A stretch of 64,000 bases of DNA. It comes from Collimonas sp. OK412. Its GTDB lineage: Bacteria; Pseudomonadota; Gammaproteobacteria; Burkholderiales; Burkholderiaceae_D. A program made the translations under genes and the position numbers. The DNA lies in assembly GCF_900112135.1 (NCBI RefSeq), contig NZ_FOLC01000008.1:62001-126000 (forward strand), read 5' to 3'. Each line of letters starts with the position of its first letter. The first letter of the stretch is position 1. Shown here one piece after another: positions 20,943-30,146 of the stretch. Under the pieces are notes generated by a model. The model was given only the letters and a program-made list of their open reading frames with translations, was not told the origin of the DNA and made no database searches.

Positions 20943-21631
20943 TGCCGCGTTCCCGCACCTGCGCCCAATGGCATGACCATGCCAATGGCGTCCATCCCTC
21001 CGATAATTTGCGCGACTGGCTGACTGACCGCGTCTCGCTGACCTACAAGCTGATGGCCCATTGCCAGCAGTTCCGGGTCCAGCGCCTGCGCCAGCAGCGA
21101 GCGCTTTGCCTGGCCGACGAGTGGCAAAGGATCGCGTTGCCGCGCCGCCTGCAGGTGCAGGAGCGGGATGTCCTGCTGCGTTGCGACGACCGCCCGATGG
21201 TGCTGGGGCATACCGTGGTGGCGCTCGATGCAACCACTACCGAATGGCCGTTCTTCAGTACGCTGGGCGAGCGCTCGCTAGGGACCACGCTGTTCGGCGA
21301 CCCGCTGGTGGCGCGCGGACAGCTGCAGTTCGCCCGGCTCTATCACGATCATCCGCTGGTGCGGCGCATGTGCGCCGCTACCGGCGTCGACGGTTTTACC
21401 TATCCGCTGTGGGCCAGGCGTTCCACCTTCCGCCGTAAGACCGGCGTGATGCTGGTGACAGAAGTATTTTTCCCCGAGATCGAACAATTGCGGAGGGTGC
21501 GGCCGGATCCGAAGGCGATGCCGTCTCCGGCTGCTCCCGGTCTTTCCTCGCAGATTGTTCCAACCTTTCAACAAACTTCATTTGACGCTGCAACAGAGCT
21601 GGCAGCGGTATCATCAGAAATCCACACGTAA
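20942..21631 (+). CDS. ubiC: Chorismate pyruvate-lyase
   Basis: UbiC splits chorismate into 4-hydroxybenzoate and pyruvate, the first step of ubiquinone synthesis. The 229-residue protein contains REVVL-like ERDVLLRCDD, the LGERSLGTTLFGDP loop, FARLYHDHPLV, LWARRSTFRRK and TEVFFPEI, where the Glu is the expected catalytic residue. A GTG-like start at 20894 would extend into the esterase gene; the ATG at 20942 overlaps the upstream stop (ATGA) and is chosen. The protein is longer than E. coli UbiC because of a poorly conserved Pro-rich C-terminal tail. Confidence 0.9.
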   Translation: MPRSRTCAQWHDHANGVHPSDNLRDWLTDRVSLTYKLMAHCQQFRVQRLRQQRALCLADEWQRIALPRRLQVQERDVLLRCDDRPMVLGHTVVALDATTTEWPFFSTLGERSLGTTLFGDPLVARGQLQFARLYHDHPLVRRMCAATGVDGFTYPLWARRSTFRRKTGVMLVTEVFFPEIEQLRRVRPDPKAMPSPAAPGLSSQIVPTFQQTSFDAATELAAVSSEIHT

Positions 21632-21639
21632 AGCATGCA

Positions 21640-23727
21640 ATGAATCTATTTTTTGAAGAGTCCGGCGACTTTAAAGCAGGTGTCGTACTGTCGCAGCAAG
21701 GCGAGGCCTACCAGGTCGAACTGCCGTCGGGCAAACGCAGCAAGGTCAAGTCCAAGGATGTGCTGCTGCAATTCACCGCGCCGACGCCGCAACAGCTGCT
21801 GGAAGAAGCGCAGCAGCTGGCGCAGGGGATAGAGCTCGATTTCCTGTGGGAAGTCGCGGGCCAGGAAGAATTCGGTTTTGCCGAACTGGGCGCGGAATAT
21901 TTCGGCCATGCGCCATTGCCGGCCGAAGCTGCGGGTTTGCTGCTGGGCCTGCACACGGCGCCGATTTATTTTTATAAAAAGGGCAAGGGCCGCTACAAGG
22001 CGGCGCCGGAAGCGTCGCTGAAAGCGGCCCAGGCCGGCATCGAAAAGAAACGGCAGCAAGCCTTGATCCAGGCCGAATACGTTGCCCAGCTGAAGGCTGG
22101 GCAACTGCCCGAGGTGATGAAGCCGCTGGCGCTGCAGCTGCTGTTCAAGCCAGACAAGAACAGTATCGAATACAAGGCGCTGGAAGCCGCCTGCAACGAA
22201 TTGCAGACATCGCCGCAGCGCTTGATGCTGACGGTGGGCGGCATCGCTTCGCCGAAGCAGCTGCATCTGTCCAGGTTCCTGCTGGAATTTTTCCCGAAAG
22301 GTTCCGGCTTTCCCAAGATCGCCATTCCTGCGGTGGCGGAGCTGCCGCTGGCGCCGGTGCAGGCTTTTTCCATTGACGATGTAACCACTACCGAAATCGA
22401 CGACGCCTTGTCGGTGCAGACGCTGGCGGACGGCAAGGTGCGTGTCGGCATCCATATCGCCGCCCCGGGCCTGGGCATCAAGCGCGGCGATGCGCTGGAT
22501 GCGATCGCGCGCCAGCGCATGTCGACCGTGTATATGCCCGGCGACAAGATCACCATGCTGCCGGACGAACTGGTGGAAGCCTTCACCCTGGCCGAAGGCA
22601 AGAACTGCCCTGCGCTGTCCCTGTACGCCACGCTTGATCCCGCCGACTGGAGCGTGGTCAGCACCGAGACCAAGGCCGAACTGGTGCCGATTTCAGCTAA
22701 CCTGCGCCACAACACGCTGGACGAGCTGGTGACCGAGGAAAATCTCGCCAACGACGCCGGCGAGTATCCGCACAAGGCCGATATCGCCTTGTTGTGGAAA
22801 TGGATACAGGTCCTGGAACAGGGCCGCATGGCCAAGCGCGAAAGTTTCGGTTTGCGGCCTGAGCAGAACAACCGTGTCGATTTCAATTTCTATGTGGAAG
22901 ACGATGTGGTCACCATTGCGCGCCGCAAGCGCGGTGCGCCGCTCGACAAGATCGTGGCGGAACTGATGATCTTCGCCAACAGCAGCTGGGGCAAGCTGAT
23001 GTCCGACCACGGCGTGCCCGGCATCTACCGCGCGCAGGGCGGCGGCAGCGGCGGCTGGGCCGCCAAGATGCAGGTGCGCATGGTCACCCACGCAGCGCCG
23101 CACCAAGGGCTGGGAGTCGACCAGTACGCCTGGAGCACCTCGCCGCTGCGCCGGTATACCGACCTGGTCAACCAGTGGCAGATCCTGGCTTGCGTCGAAG
23201 GCGGGGTTGCCGCGCCGCTGGTAGCGCCATTCAAGCCGCGTGACGCCGACCTGTTCGCCATCGTGTCCGGTTTCGACGCTGCTTATTCCGGTTATGGCGA
23301 CTTCCAGTCGAACATGGAGCGATACTGGTGCTTGCGCTGGCTGGCCCAAGAACAGGCGCAGCATGGAACGCGCCAGGTCGACGCGGCGGTGCTGAAAGAC
23401 GAAATCCTGCGCTTGGCGGAAATCCCGCTGATCATCAAATTGCCTGGCATGCAACAGCTGGCGCGCGGCACCCAGGTCAAGCTCGACATCATGCGCTGGG
23501 ACGAGGTCGAGCTGACGGTCGAGGCGCGCTTGCTGGAAGTCTGTGCGGCGCCAAGCGCCGAGGCCCAGCAGCTGGAGCCGGAGGACGAAGAGGAAATTTC
23601 CGAAGAACTGGATGCGGCCATGGACATGCCGCATGAGATAGTTGACGTGCCGCCGGAGGATCCGGCCGGTGATACGGCCGCCGAACCCGGAAGCGCCATC
23701 GAGGAGATCAAGCCACTCGCGGAATGA
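21640..23727 (+). CDS. RNB-domain exoribonuclease (RNase II family)
   Basis: A 695-residue protein with a central RNB catalytic domain. FSIDDVTTTEIDDALSV, at about residues 244-260, is the metal-binding block, and PLRRYTDLVNQWQ is the RNase II/R signature. The N-terminal part replaces the usual cold-shock domains with a divergent region (GDFKAGVVLSQQGEAYQVEL). A short S1-like section follows RNB, with a long acidic tail rich in Glu. In the block, the residue aligned by eye to E. coli RNase II Asp207 is Glu. It begins 8 nt after ubiC and may share its transcript. It degrades RNA 3' to 5' by family inference. Confidence 0.9.
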   Translation: MNLFFEESGDFKAGVVLSQQGEAYQVELPSGKRSKVKSKDVLLQFTAPTPQQLLEEAQQLAQGIELDFLWEVAGQEEFGFAELGAEYFGHAPLPAEAAGLLLGLHTAPIYFYKKGKGRYKAAPEASLKAAQAGIEKKRQQALIQAEYVAQLKAGQLPEVMKPLALQLLFKPDKNSIEYKALEAACNELQTSPQRLMLTVGGIASPKQLHLSRFLLEFFPKGSGFPKIAIPAVAELPLAPVQAFSIDDVTTTEIDDALSVQTLADGKVRVGIHIAAPGLGIKRGDALDAIARQRMSTVYMPGDKITMLPDELVEAFTLAEGKNCPALSLYATLDPADWSVVSTETKAELVPISANLRHNTLDELVTEENLANDAGEYPHKADIALLWKWIQVLEQGRMAKRESFGLRPEQNNRVDFNFYVEDDVVTIARRKRGAPLDKIVAELMIFANSSWGKLMSDHGVPGIYRAQGGGSGGWAAKMQVRMVTHAAPHQGLGVDQYAWSTSPLRRYTDLVNQWQILACVEGGVAAPLVAPFKPRDADLFAIVSGFDAAYSGYGDFQSNMERYWCLRWLAQEQAQHGTRQVDAAVLKDEILRLAEIPLIIKLPGMQQLARGTQVKLDIMRWDEVELTVEARLLEVCAAPSAEAQQLEPEDEEEISEELDAAMDMPHEIVDVPPEDPAGDTAAEPGSAIEEIKPLAE

Positions 23728-23843
23728 ACCCAAGTGTAGTGTTTCGCACATAATGGCAAGCGAAGAAAGCCACCGTAAATTTCCCGTGGGCATCTCTCTT
23801 TGTCGTAGAATCCCTCTCTTTTATAGCGACTTTTAGCTCACGC

Positions 23844-24743
23844 GTGAAATCCTTTTTCCAAAATCGAATCCTGGTCGGCGCCATTGCGGCGTCGGTGTTG
23901 GCGCATGCGGGCTTGCTGGCGGTGCGCTTTGCCGCGCCGGAAGCGTTCAGGTTGAAACCTACCGACCCGTTGCTGGAAGTGATCCTGGTCAATGCCAAGC
24001 ACAATACCAAGCCGGTCAAGGCGGAGGCGCTGGCGCAAGCCAACCTGGACGGCGGCGGCAACGCCGATGCCGGCCGCGCCAAATCGCCGCTGCCCGATAT
24101 GCGCAAGTCGGAAGACGGCGACAACGTGCAAGCCACCAAGCACCGCATCGAGCAGCTGGAACAGCAGCAGCAACAGATGCTGGCCCAGATGCGCAAGGAA
24201 ACGCCGCTGCGGATGCCGGCCATGGACGTCAACGACAAGGCCAGCGACAGCACGCCGCAGCCTAACGGCAACGACCTGGTCGAAAGCGCCAAGGCGATCG
24301 CCCGCAAGGAAGCGGAAATCGCCAAGAATATCGACGATTACAACAAGCGGCCGAAAAAGACGCAGATCACGCCAAGCACGCGCGCCGTCGGCTACGCCGC
24401 CTACTACAAGTCGTTCCAGGACAAGGTCGAAAAACTGGGCACGCTGAATTTCCCGAAAAAGAACGGCAGGAACCTGTACGGACGGCTGGTGGTGTACATC
24501 CCGATTTACCAGGACGGCTCGCTCTATACCAGGGAGGGCGGTCCCAGGATCGAGCGCAGCTCCGGCAATCCCGAGCTCGACCGCGCCACCCTGAAAATCA
24601 TTGAACGCTCGGCTCCGTTCGGACGCTTCCCGGAGAACATGCGCAGCAGCGGCAAGGACGATGTGTGGGAAGTGATCTCCACCTTCGAATTCACCCGCGA
24701 AGGCTTGCTCGAAGCGCAATTGATGGGAGGGGCTAACCAATGA
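23844..24743 (+). CDS. tonB: TonB-like energy transducer protein
   Basis: A 299-residue protein with an N-terminal membrane anchor (FFQNRILVGAIAASVLAHAG, about residues 4-22). A long hydrophilic periplasmic region includes a Gln-rich coiled stretch (IEQLEQQQQQMLAQM). The C-terminal TonB-type domain contains YGRLVVYIPIYQDGSLY and LDRATLKIIERSAPFGRFP. TonB proteins couple the proton gradient to outer-membrane receptors; no exbB/exbD pair is in this window. A GTG start gives the anchor directly. Its stop overlaps the aroE start by 4 nt, and rnb-tonB-aroE-mtgA order is familiar from Burkholderiales. Confidence 0.85.
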   Translation: MKSFFQNRILVGAIAASVLAHAGLLAVRFAAPEAFRLKPTDPLLEVILVNAKHNTKPVKAEALAQANLDGGGNADAGRAKSPLPDMRKSEDGDNVQATKHRIEQLEQQQQQMLAQMRKETPLRMPAMDVNDKASDSTPQPNGNDLVESAKAIARKEAEIAKNIDDYNKRPKKTQITPSTRAVGYAAYYKSFQDKVEKLGTLNFPKKNGRNLYGRLVVYIPIYQDGSLYTREGGPRIERSSGNPELDRATLKIIERSAPFGRFPENMRSSGKDDVWEVISTFEFTREGLLEAQLMGGANQ

Positions 24744-25561
24744 CCGCTGCTTACGTGGTGATCGGCAATCCGGTCGCGCACAGCAAGTCGCCCGACATCC
24801 ACGCACGCTTTGCCGCCGACACCGCCCAGGACATGCGTTACGGACGCTTGCTGGCGCCGCTCGATGGATTTGCGGCAGCGGTGCAGGAGTTCATCGCGCA
24901 AGGCGGCCGCGGCGCCAACGTCACCGTGCCGTTCAAGCTGGAAGCGTATGCGCTGGCCACGGCCCTGACCCCTCGGGCACAGGCTGCCGGCGCCGTGAAT
25001 ACCTTGAAATTCGACGACGGCGCAATACTCGGCGATAACACCGACGGCGTTGGCCTGGTCACCGATATCGTGCGCAATGCCGGCTTTGAACTGGCGCATA
25101 AAAAAATCCTGCTGCTGGGAGCCGGCGGCGCGGCGCGCGGCGTCTTGCTGCCGCTGCTGGAGCGCCAGCCGGCGCAGCTGACGATTGCCAACCGCACCGC
25201 GGCCAAGGCGCGGCAGCTGGTGCAGCAGTTCCAGCAACAGCGCGGCGGTTGCCTGTTGAACGCCTGCGGGTTTGCCGAAGCAACGCAGCAGTACGATCTC
25301 GTGATCAACGCCACCTCCGCCAGCCTGCAGGCAGAGCTGCCGCCGCTGGCCGCCAGCGTATTCGGCCCGGCCACGCTGGCCTACGACATGATGTACGGCG
25401 CCCAGCCGACCATTTTCATGCAGTTCGCTGCCAGCCACGGCGCCCGGGTGCGCGACGGCCTGGGCATGCTGGTGGAGCAGGCGGCCGAATCGTTTTTTGT
25501 CTGGCGCGGGGTGCGGCCGCATACCGATGAATTATTTGCCGCCTTGCGCGCGCAGCTTTAA
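24740..25561 (+). CDS. aroE: Shikimate dehydrogenase (NADP+)
   Basis: AroE reduces 3-dehydroshikimate to shikimate. The 273-residue protein shows [19 protein letters not shown] (shikimate-binding Ser residues), [15 protein letters not shown] with the catalytic Lys, NTDGVGL, the NADP loop [14 protein letters not shown] followed by NRTAAKA, and NATSASLQ. All are canonical. It overlaps tonB by 4 nt and is followed 34 nt later by mtgA. Together with aroQ at 17 kb, the window holds two shikimate-pathway steps in separate operons. Confidence 0.97.
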   Translation: MTAAYVVIGNPVAHSKSPDIHARFAADTAQDMRYGRLLAPLDGFAAAVQEFIAQGGRGANVTVPFKLEAYALATALTPRAQAAGAVNTLKFDDGAILGDNTDGVGLVTDIVRNAGFELAHKKILLLGAGGAARGVLLPLLERQPAQLTIANRTAAKARQLVQQFQQQRGGCLLNACGFAEATQQYDLVINATSASLQAELPPLAASVFGPATLAYDMMYGAQPTIFMQFAASHGARVRDGLGMLVEQAAESFFVWRGVRPHTDELFAALRAQL

Positions 25562-25595
25562 GCATTGTTCAGTTAATTATTTGCAGGGAACCGGG

Positions 25596-26291
25596 ATGAA
25601 GTCAGTCGGCAAGCTTGTGTTGCGCTTATGTATGCTGCTGATCGCGGCTGTCCTGCTGCTGCAGCTGTATTTTTTCCTGCAGATCGGGTGGTGGGTCGAT
25701 CACAATCCCAGTTCTACCAGCTTCATGCGGCATCGCTTGTCGGAGTTGCATGAAACCGTGCCGGACGCCCAGCTGCAATTCAAGTGGGTGCCGTACTCGC
25801 GCATTTCGAATAACCTGAAGCGCGCCATCATCGCCTCGGAAGATGCCAATTTCTCGGAGCACGACGGCGTCGACTGGGATGCCCTGCAGCAGGCTTACGA
25901 AAAAAATACCAAGAAGGGCAAGGTTGTGCGCGGCGGCTCCACCATCACCCAGCAGCTGGCGAAAAACCTGTTCTTGTCCGGCGAGCGCAGTTACCTGCGC
26001 AAAGGGCAGGAACTGGTCATCACCTACATGCTTGAGTTCTGGATGGACAAGGAACGCATTTTCGAAATCTACCTGAACGTGGTGGAGTGGGGCAACGGCG
26101 TGTTCGGCGCCGAAGCCGCGGCCCAGCATTATTTCAAGACTTCTGCCAGCAACCTCGGCGCCAGCCAGGCCGCGCGGCTCGCGGTGATGCTGCCGAAGCC
26201 GCGCTTTTACGACAAGAATCGCGGCTCGGCATATCTGTCGCAACGCACCGGCCTGATTTTGCGGCGCATGGGCTCGGCTGAATTGCCTTAA
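25596..26291 (+). CDS. mtgA: Monofunctional biosynthetic peptidoglycan transglycosylase
   Basis: MtgA polymerises lipid II into glycan strands. The 231-residue protein has one N-terminal membrane anchor (about residues 7-30, rich in Leu). The GT51 domain follows with [20 protein letters not shown] (catalytic Glu), [56 protein letters not shown] and MLPKP. No transpeptidase domain follows, so it is the monofunctional type. The frame is open 33 codons upstream inside aroE, but the ATG at 25596 begins the anchor. Confidence 0.95.
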   Translation: MKSVGKLVLRLCMLLIAAVLLLQLYFFLQIGWWVDHNPSSTSFMRHRLSELHETVPDAQLQFKWVPYSRISNNLKRAIIASEDANFSEHDGVDWDALQQAYEKNTKKGKVVRGGSTITQQLAKNLFLSGERSYLRKGQELVITYMLEFWMDKERIFEIYLNVVEWGNGVFGAEAAAQHYFKTSASNLGASQAARLAVMLPKPRFYDKNRGSAYLSQRTGLILRRMGSAELP

Positions 26292-26394
26292 CTTAATATA
26301 CGCGCTGCCAGAAATTGTTTGATTTGCAGCGAACCGCCATTCCCGGGCGCAGGAAATGGAAAAGCCACTTCCCTGAATACCAGTCGAGGTAAGC

Positions 26395-27360
26395 ATGATC
26401 AATGTATTTGTTTTGCAGAACGGCCGCCTCAACCAGGTCAACATCGAGAGTCACAGCGACCTTGAGAAAGTACAGCCGGTATGGGTCGACCTGACCGAAC
26501 CGAACGACCAGGAACGGGCCTGGGTCAAGAGTATCTACGGCGTGACCTTGCCGGGGGAAGACGAGGTCAAGGATATCGAGGCGTCAGCCCGTTATTACGA
26601 AGCCGAAAACGGCGACCTGCACCTGCGTACCGATTTTTTGTTTGAAGAGGACGACGGCCCGTCGTCCACCGTCACGGTCGCCTTTATCCTGGCGCGCAAC
26701 ATATTGTTTTCGCTGCACGGCGAGGATTTGCCGGTGTTCCGCCTGGTGCGCATGCGCGCACGCTCGCGGCCGGGGTCTATCGGCGATTACAAGGACGTAT
26801 TGCTGGACCTGTACCAGACCGATGCCGAGTACTCCGCCGACGCCCTGGAGGGCGTATACAAGCAGCTGGATGAGGTCAGCCAGCGCGTGCTGCAAAAGAA
26901 ACTGACGGACCAGGCCGCGGCCGAAGCCTTGAGCGCCATGGCGCATGAGGAAGACTTGAACGGCCGCATCCGGCGCAACATGATGGATACGCGCCGCGCG
27001 GTGAGTTTCCTGATGCGCGGCCGCTTGCTGAGCGTGGACCAGTTTGAAGATGCGCGGCAGATCCTGCGCGATATCGAATCGCTGGACGGCCACACCGCTT
27101 TCCTGTTCGACAAGATCAACTTCCTGATGGATGCGACGGTCGGTTTCATCAACATCAACCAGAACAAGATCATCAAGATTTTCTCGGTCGCCTCGGTGGC
27201 GTTCTTGCCGCCGACCCTGATCGCCAGCATCTACGGCATGAATTTTCATTTCATGCCGGAGTTCGACTGGGCGCTCGGTTATCCGTTTGCGCTGGTGCTG
27301 ATGGTGTGCTCGGCGATCACGCCGTTCTGGTATTTCCGCCGGCGCGGCTGGCTGAACTGA
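26395..27360 (+). CDS. corA: Magnesium/cobalt transporter CorA
   Basis: CorA forms a homopentameric Mg2+ channel in the inner membrane. The 321-residue protein has a large cytoplasmic N-terminal funnel and two C-terminal membrane helices. The signature YGMNFHFMPE is at about residues 280-289 between the helices, and the long stalk helix ends in NQNKIIKIFSVASVAFLPPTLIASI. It begins with a typical short N-terminus (MINVFVLQNGRLNQV). It stands alone between mtgA and the convergent hemL. Confidence 0.95.
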   Translation: MINVFVLQNGRLNQVNIESHSDLEKVQPVWVDLTEPNDQERAWVKSIYGVTLPGEDEVKDIEASARYYEAENGDLHLRTDFLFEEDDGPSSTVTVAFILARNILFSLHGEDLPVFRLVRMRARSRPGSIGDYKDVLLDLYQTDAEYSADALEGVYKQLDEVSQRVLQKKLTDQAAAEALSAMAHEEDLNGRIRRNMMDTRRAVSFLMRGRLLSVDQFEDARQILRDIESLDGHTAFLFDKINFLMDATVGFININQNKIIKIFSVASVAFLPPTLIASIYGMNFHFMPEFDWALGYPFALVLMVCSAITPFWYFRRRGWLN

Positions 27361-27373
27361 AGATAGATTGAAA

Positions 27374-27393
27374 AGCAGGGCGGGAAACCGCCC
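27374..27393 (-). terminator. Rho-independent terminator of hemL (convergent with corA)
   Basis: GGGCGG (27378-27383), loop GAAA, CCGCCC (27388-27393) form a GC-rich stem. Read on the minus strand, it is followed by TGCTTTTC, which suits termination of hemL. On the plus strand no T-run follows, so its use by corA is less clear. Confidence 0.6.
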
Positions 27394-27403
27394 CGCGTGC
27401 AGC

Positions 27404-28687
27404 TTAAACCAGCTGCGCGAATGCGCCGCGCGCCGCGGCGATGGTGGCCTCGATCACCGCGTCGTCGTGCTGCGCCGATACGAAACCCGCCTCGAACGCC
27501 GACGGCGCCAGGTATACGCCGGCGTCCAGCATGGCATGGAAGAATTTGTTGAACAGGTCCTTGTTGGACGCCATCACTGTCGCATAACTATCCGGCACCG
27601 CCGCCGCGAAATACAAGCCGAACATGCCGCCGATCGCGTCGCCGCTGAAGGTGACGCCGGCTTCTTTCGCCGCCGCGCTCAAGCCGTTGACCAGCTTGCT
27701 GGTCTGCGTCCCCAGCCTGGTGTAGAAACCAGGCTCCTGGATCAGCTTGAGGGTGCTCATGCCGGCCGCCACCGCTACCGGATTGCCGGACAGCGTGCCG
27801 GCCTGGTACACCGGACCCAGCGGCGCCATGTGGCCCATCAGGTCGGCGCGGCCGCCGAAGGCCGCCACCGGCAGGCCGCCGCCTATCACCTTGCCCAGCG
27901 CGGTGATGTCGGGCTTGATGTCGTACAGCGCCTGGGCGCCGCCCAGCGCTACCCGGAAGCCGCACATGACTTCGTCGAAAATCAGCACGGTGCCGTACTG
28001 CGTGCACAGGCGGCGCATGGTCTGCAGGAATTCCGGCGTCGCGCGCACCAGGTTCATGTTGCCGGCCACCGGCTCGACGATCACGCAGGCGATCTGGTCG
28101 CCCATGTCCTTGAAGGCGTCTTCCAACTGTTGGGCGTTGTTGTAGTCGAGCACCAGGGTATGCTTGACGAAATCTTCCGGCACCCCGGCCGAAGTCGGAT
28201 TGCCGAAGGTCAGCAAGCCGCTGCCGGCCTTGACCAGCAGCGAATCGGCGTGGCCGTGGTAACAGCCTTCGAACTTGACGATCTTGTCGCGGCCGGTGGC
28301 GCCGCGCGCCAGGCGCAGCGCGCTCATGGTGGCTTCAGTGCCGCTCGAGACCAGGCGTACCTGTTCGATCGACGGCACTAGCTTGCAGATCTCTTCGGCG
28401 ATCTCGATTTCACCCTGGGTCGGCGCGCCGAAACTCAGGCCGCGCGCGGCGGCCTCCTGCACCGCCTTGATCACGGCCGGATGGGCGTGGCCGACGATCG
28501 CCGGACCCCAGGAGCCGATGTAGTCGATATAGCGGCGGTCGTCCGCGTCCCAGAAATACGGGCCTTCGGCGCGCGTGATGAAGCGCGGCGTGCCGCCTAC
28601 CGAACGGAAGGCGCGCACCGGCGAATTGACGCCGCCGGGAGTGGTCAGCTGGGCGCGGGCAAACAAAGTGTCGTTATTGGAAGTCAT
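27404..28687 (-). CDS. hemL: Glutamate-1-semialdehyde 2,1-aminomutase
   Basis: HemL converts glutamate-1-semialdehyde to 5-aminolevulinate for haem synthesis, using PLP. The 427-residue protein begins [27 protein letters not shown], typical of the family (shown in part). It contains [52 protein letters not shown] and [18 protein letters not shown], which holds the PLP Lys. Hairpin element copy C lies about 10 nt upstream of the start codon, between it and thiD, and no conventional ribosome-binding site is visible. It is convergent with corA. Confidence 0.97.
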   Translation of the reverse strand: MTSNNDTLFARAQLTTPGGVNSPVRAFRSVGGTPRFITRAEGPYFWDADDRRYIDYIGSWGPAIVGHAHPAVIKAVQEAAARGLSFGAPTQGEIEIAEEICKLVPSIEQVRLVSSGTEATMSALRLARGATGRDKIVKFEGCYHGHADSLLVKAGSGLLTFGNPTSAGVPEDFVKHTLVLDYNNAQQLEDAFKDMGDQIACVIVEPVAGNMNLVRATPEFLQTMRRLCTQYGTVLIFDEVMCGFRVALGGAQALYDIKPDITALGKVIGGGLPVAAFGGRADLMGHMAPLGPVYQAGTLSGNPVAVAAGMSTLKLIQEPGFYTRLGTQTSKLVNGLSAAAKEAGVTFSGDAIGGMFGLYFAAAVPDSYATVMASNKDLFNKFFHAMLDAGVYLAPSAFEAGFVSAQHDDAVIEATIAAARGAFAQLV

Positions 28688-28697
28688 AATTTAATAA

Positions 28698-28809
28698 TTG
28701 CGGGAAAGAGCCGCCCGGGTAGGGTTTAAGAGCCACCGCAGCGTGGCGAATTACCCTACCCGGGCGGCTCTGTCCTCAACTGATTAGGAAAAACGGTTAA
28801 ATTGCAAAG
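28698..28809 (-). repeat. Dispersed intergenic hairpin element, copy C (long-stem variant)
   Basis: This copy carries a perfect 19-bp outer stem, 28707-28725 with 28753-28771. Relative to copy B it contains complementary 14-nt insertions in both arms (CCGCCCGGGTAGGG and its reverse complement). The inner stem GCCAC (28732-28736) and GTGGC (28743-28747) equals that of copy B. The flank 28781-28809 (TGATTAG, two variable bases, AAAACGGTTAAATTGCAAAG) also matches B. It lies between thiD and hemL. Confidence 0.9.
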
Positions 28810-28871
28810 AAAAAAATAGGATGCGGAATTCAAAAAAATACTTGAGGTTCTGGAGAGAGGGTAATTGGTTG

Positions 28872-29723
28872 TCAGGGGATCTCGCCGCCATCCTCGTCAT
28901 GCCGCTCCAGCCCCTCTTCGCGGGCCCAGAAATAACGATCGGGGATCAGCTTGCCCATGCCCAGCCGTTGCGCGGCGGTGACGGCCGCCAGGGTGAATTC
29001 CTGCGCCTCGGACACCGCTTCCGGCACGTCAAGGCCGTTGGCCAGCATCGCTGCGATCGCTGCCGACAGGGTGGTGCCGGCGCCGCTGAAAGAGCCCGAA
29101 ACGCGCGGCCAGCTGTCTTGCCGCACCACGCCCGACTCATTGAACAGCGTGTTGCCGATTTCGGCCGCCGGCGTAGGCGTGCCGGTCACGAACAGGTATT
29201 CGCAGCCGAGTTCGATGATGCGCATGGCATCGAGGCTCATCATGTCTTCGGACGAGGGTTCGCGCCAGGTCTCTGCCAGGCGCGACAGTTCCACCGCCGA
29301 TACCAGCATCACCGTGGTCTGCGGAACCAGCAGCTCGCGGATGGCGGTCAGCAGGTCTTCGCTGTCTTGACCCTGATCTGGCATGGCCGATAAAAAAGGG
29401 TCTAGAATCAGCGGGATTTCAGGATAATCCGAGACGATCTCGGCGATCACCGAAACGCTTTCGATGCTGCCGACGGCGCCTACCTTGAAGGCGGACACCG
29501 GCATGTCTTCCAGCAGCACGCGCGCCTGGTCCGCCACCCAGTCAGCGTCGATCTGCTGGGTGTCTTCGATGCGGGCGGTGTCGCCGATCAGGATCGACGT
29601 GATGACGGACAGGCCGTGGCAGCCCATGGCCGAAAACGTGGCCAGGTCAGCCTGGATGCCGGCGGCGCCGACGGGGTCGGCAACGCCGAAGGTCAATATA
29701 AGTGGAGAAGTTTGGTTTTGCAC
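28872..29723 (-). CDS. thiD: Hydroxymethylpyrimidine/phosphomethylpyrimidine kinase
   Basis: ThiD phosphorylates HMP and HMP-P for thiamine synthesis. The 283-residue ribokinase-fold protein has GAAGIQADLATFSAMGCHG near the start, the family's substrate loop, then KVGAVGSIESV, PLILDPFLSA and a C-terminal GSFSGAGTTLSAAIAAML. The last block corresponds to the usual GTGCTLSAAIA motif, but Thr replaces the Cys. ADPVG also replaces the commoner SDSSG. The fold assignment is firm; the two changes leave some doubt about activity or exact substrate. It is divergent from rubredoxin, 56 nt apart. Confidence 0.82.
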   Translation of the reverse strand: MQNQTSPLILTFGVADPVGAAGIQADLATFSAMGCHGLSVITSILIGDTARIEDTQQIDADWVADQARVLLEDMPVSAFKVGAVGSIESVSVIAEIVSDYPEIPLILDPFLSAMPDQGQDSEDLLTAIRELLVPQTTVMLVSAVELSRLAETWREPSSEDMMSLDAMRIIELGCEYLFVTGTPTPAAEIGNTLFNESGVVRQDSWPRVSGSFSGAGTTLSAAIAAMLANGLDVPEAVSEAQEFTLAAVTAAQRLGMGKLIPDRYFWAREEGLERHDEDGGEIP

Positions 29724-29779
29724 GGCGGGTAGATTAAGATATCCGACTTTGCATTTTACTTGATTGAAGGATCACCGCT

Positions 29780-29986
29780 GTGAGCAATGACGAAACTACC
29801 AAAACTACCAAATCCACAGAGTTCAAAACCTGGATGTGCCTGATTTGCGGCTGGGTCTATGACGAAGAGGCCGGTTTGCCGGAAGAAGGCATTGCTCCCG
29901 GCACACTGTGGGACGATGTGCCGATGAACTGGACTTGCCCGGAATGCGGCGCGCGCAAGGAAGACTTTGAAATGGTTGCCATTTAA
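29780..29986 (+). CDS. Rubredoxin
   Basis: A 68-residue rubredoxin, an iron-only electron carrier. The two metal knuckles are plain: CLICGWVYDEEAGLPEEGI and CPECGARKEDFEMV, giving four Cys ligands for one iron, with the DDVPMNWTCP approach typical of the family. A short hydrophilic N-terminal extension (about 15 residues) precedes the core. In betaproteobacteria this gene commonly sits between thiD/hemL and the pilG chemosensory genes, as here. Its redox partner is not identifiable. Confidence 0.95.
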   Translation: MSNDETTKTTKSTEFKTWMCLICGWVYDEEAGLPEEGIAPGTLWDDVPMNWTCPECGARKEDFEMVAI

Positions 29987-30146
29987 GCCAAATACCACAT
30001 TTTCATTGCAGGAATATCAAGTTATTGTCTCAAGTTACAAAATAAATTGAACTTTATCGGCTGCCCTTCATAAACATTGTTCTAAGGAATGTCTTTCTTT
30101 GTTACAGTGACGCCGTAGATTTATTTGGATTGAATGAGACGATTTC

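Noticed and set aside
29724-29779. TPP riboswitch upstream of thiD
   Set aside because: Only 56 nt separate thiD from the divergent rubredoxin gene, too short for the aptamer, and no THI-box sequence is visible.
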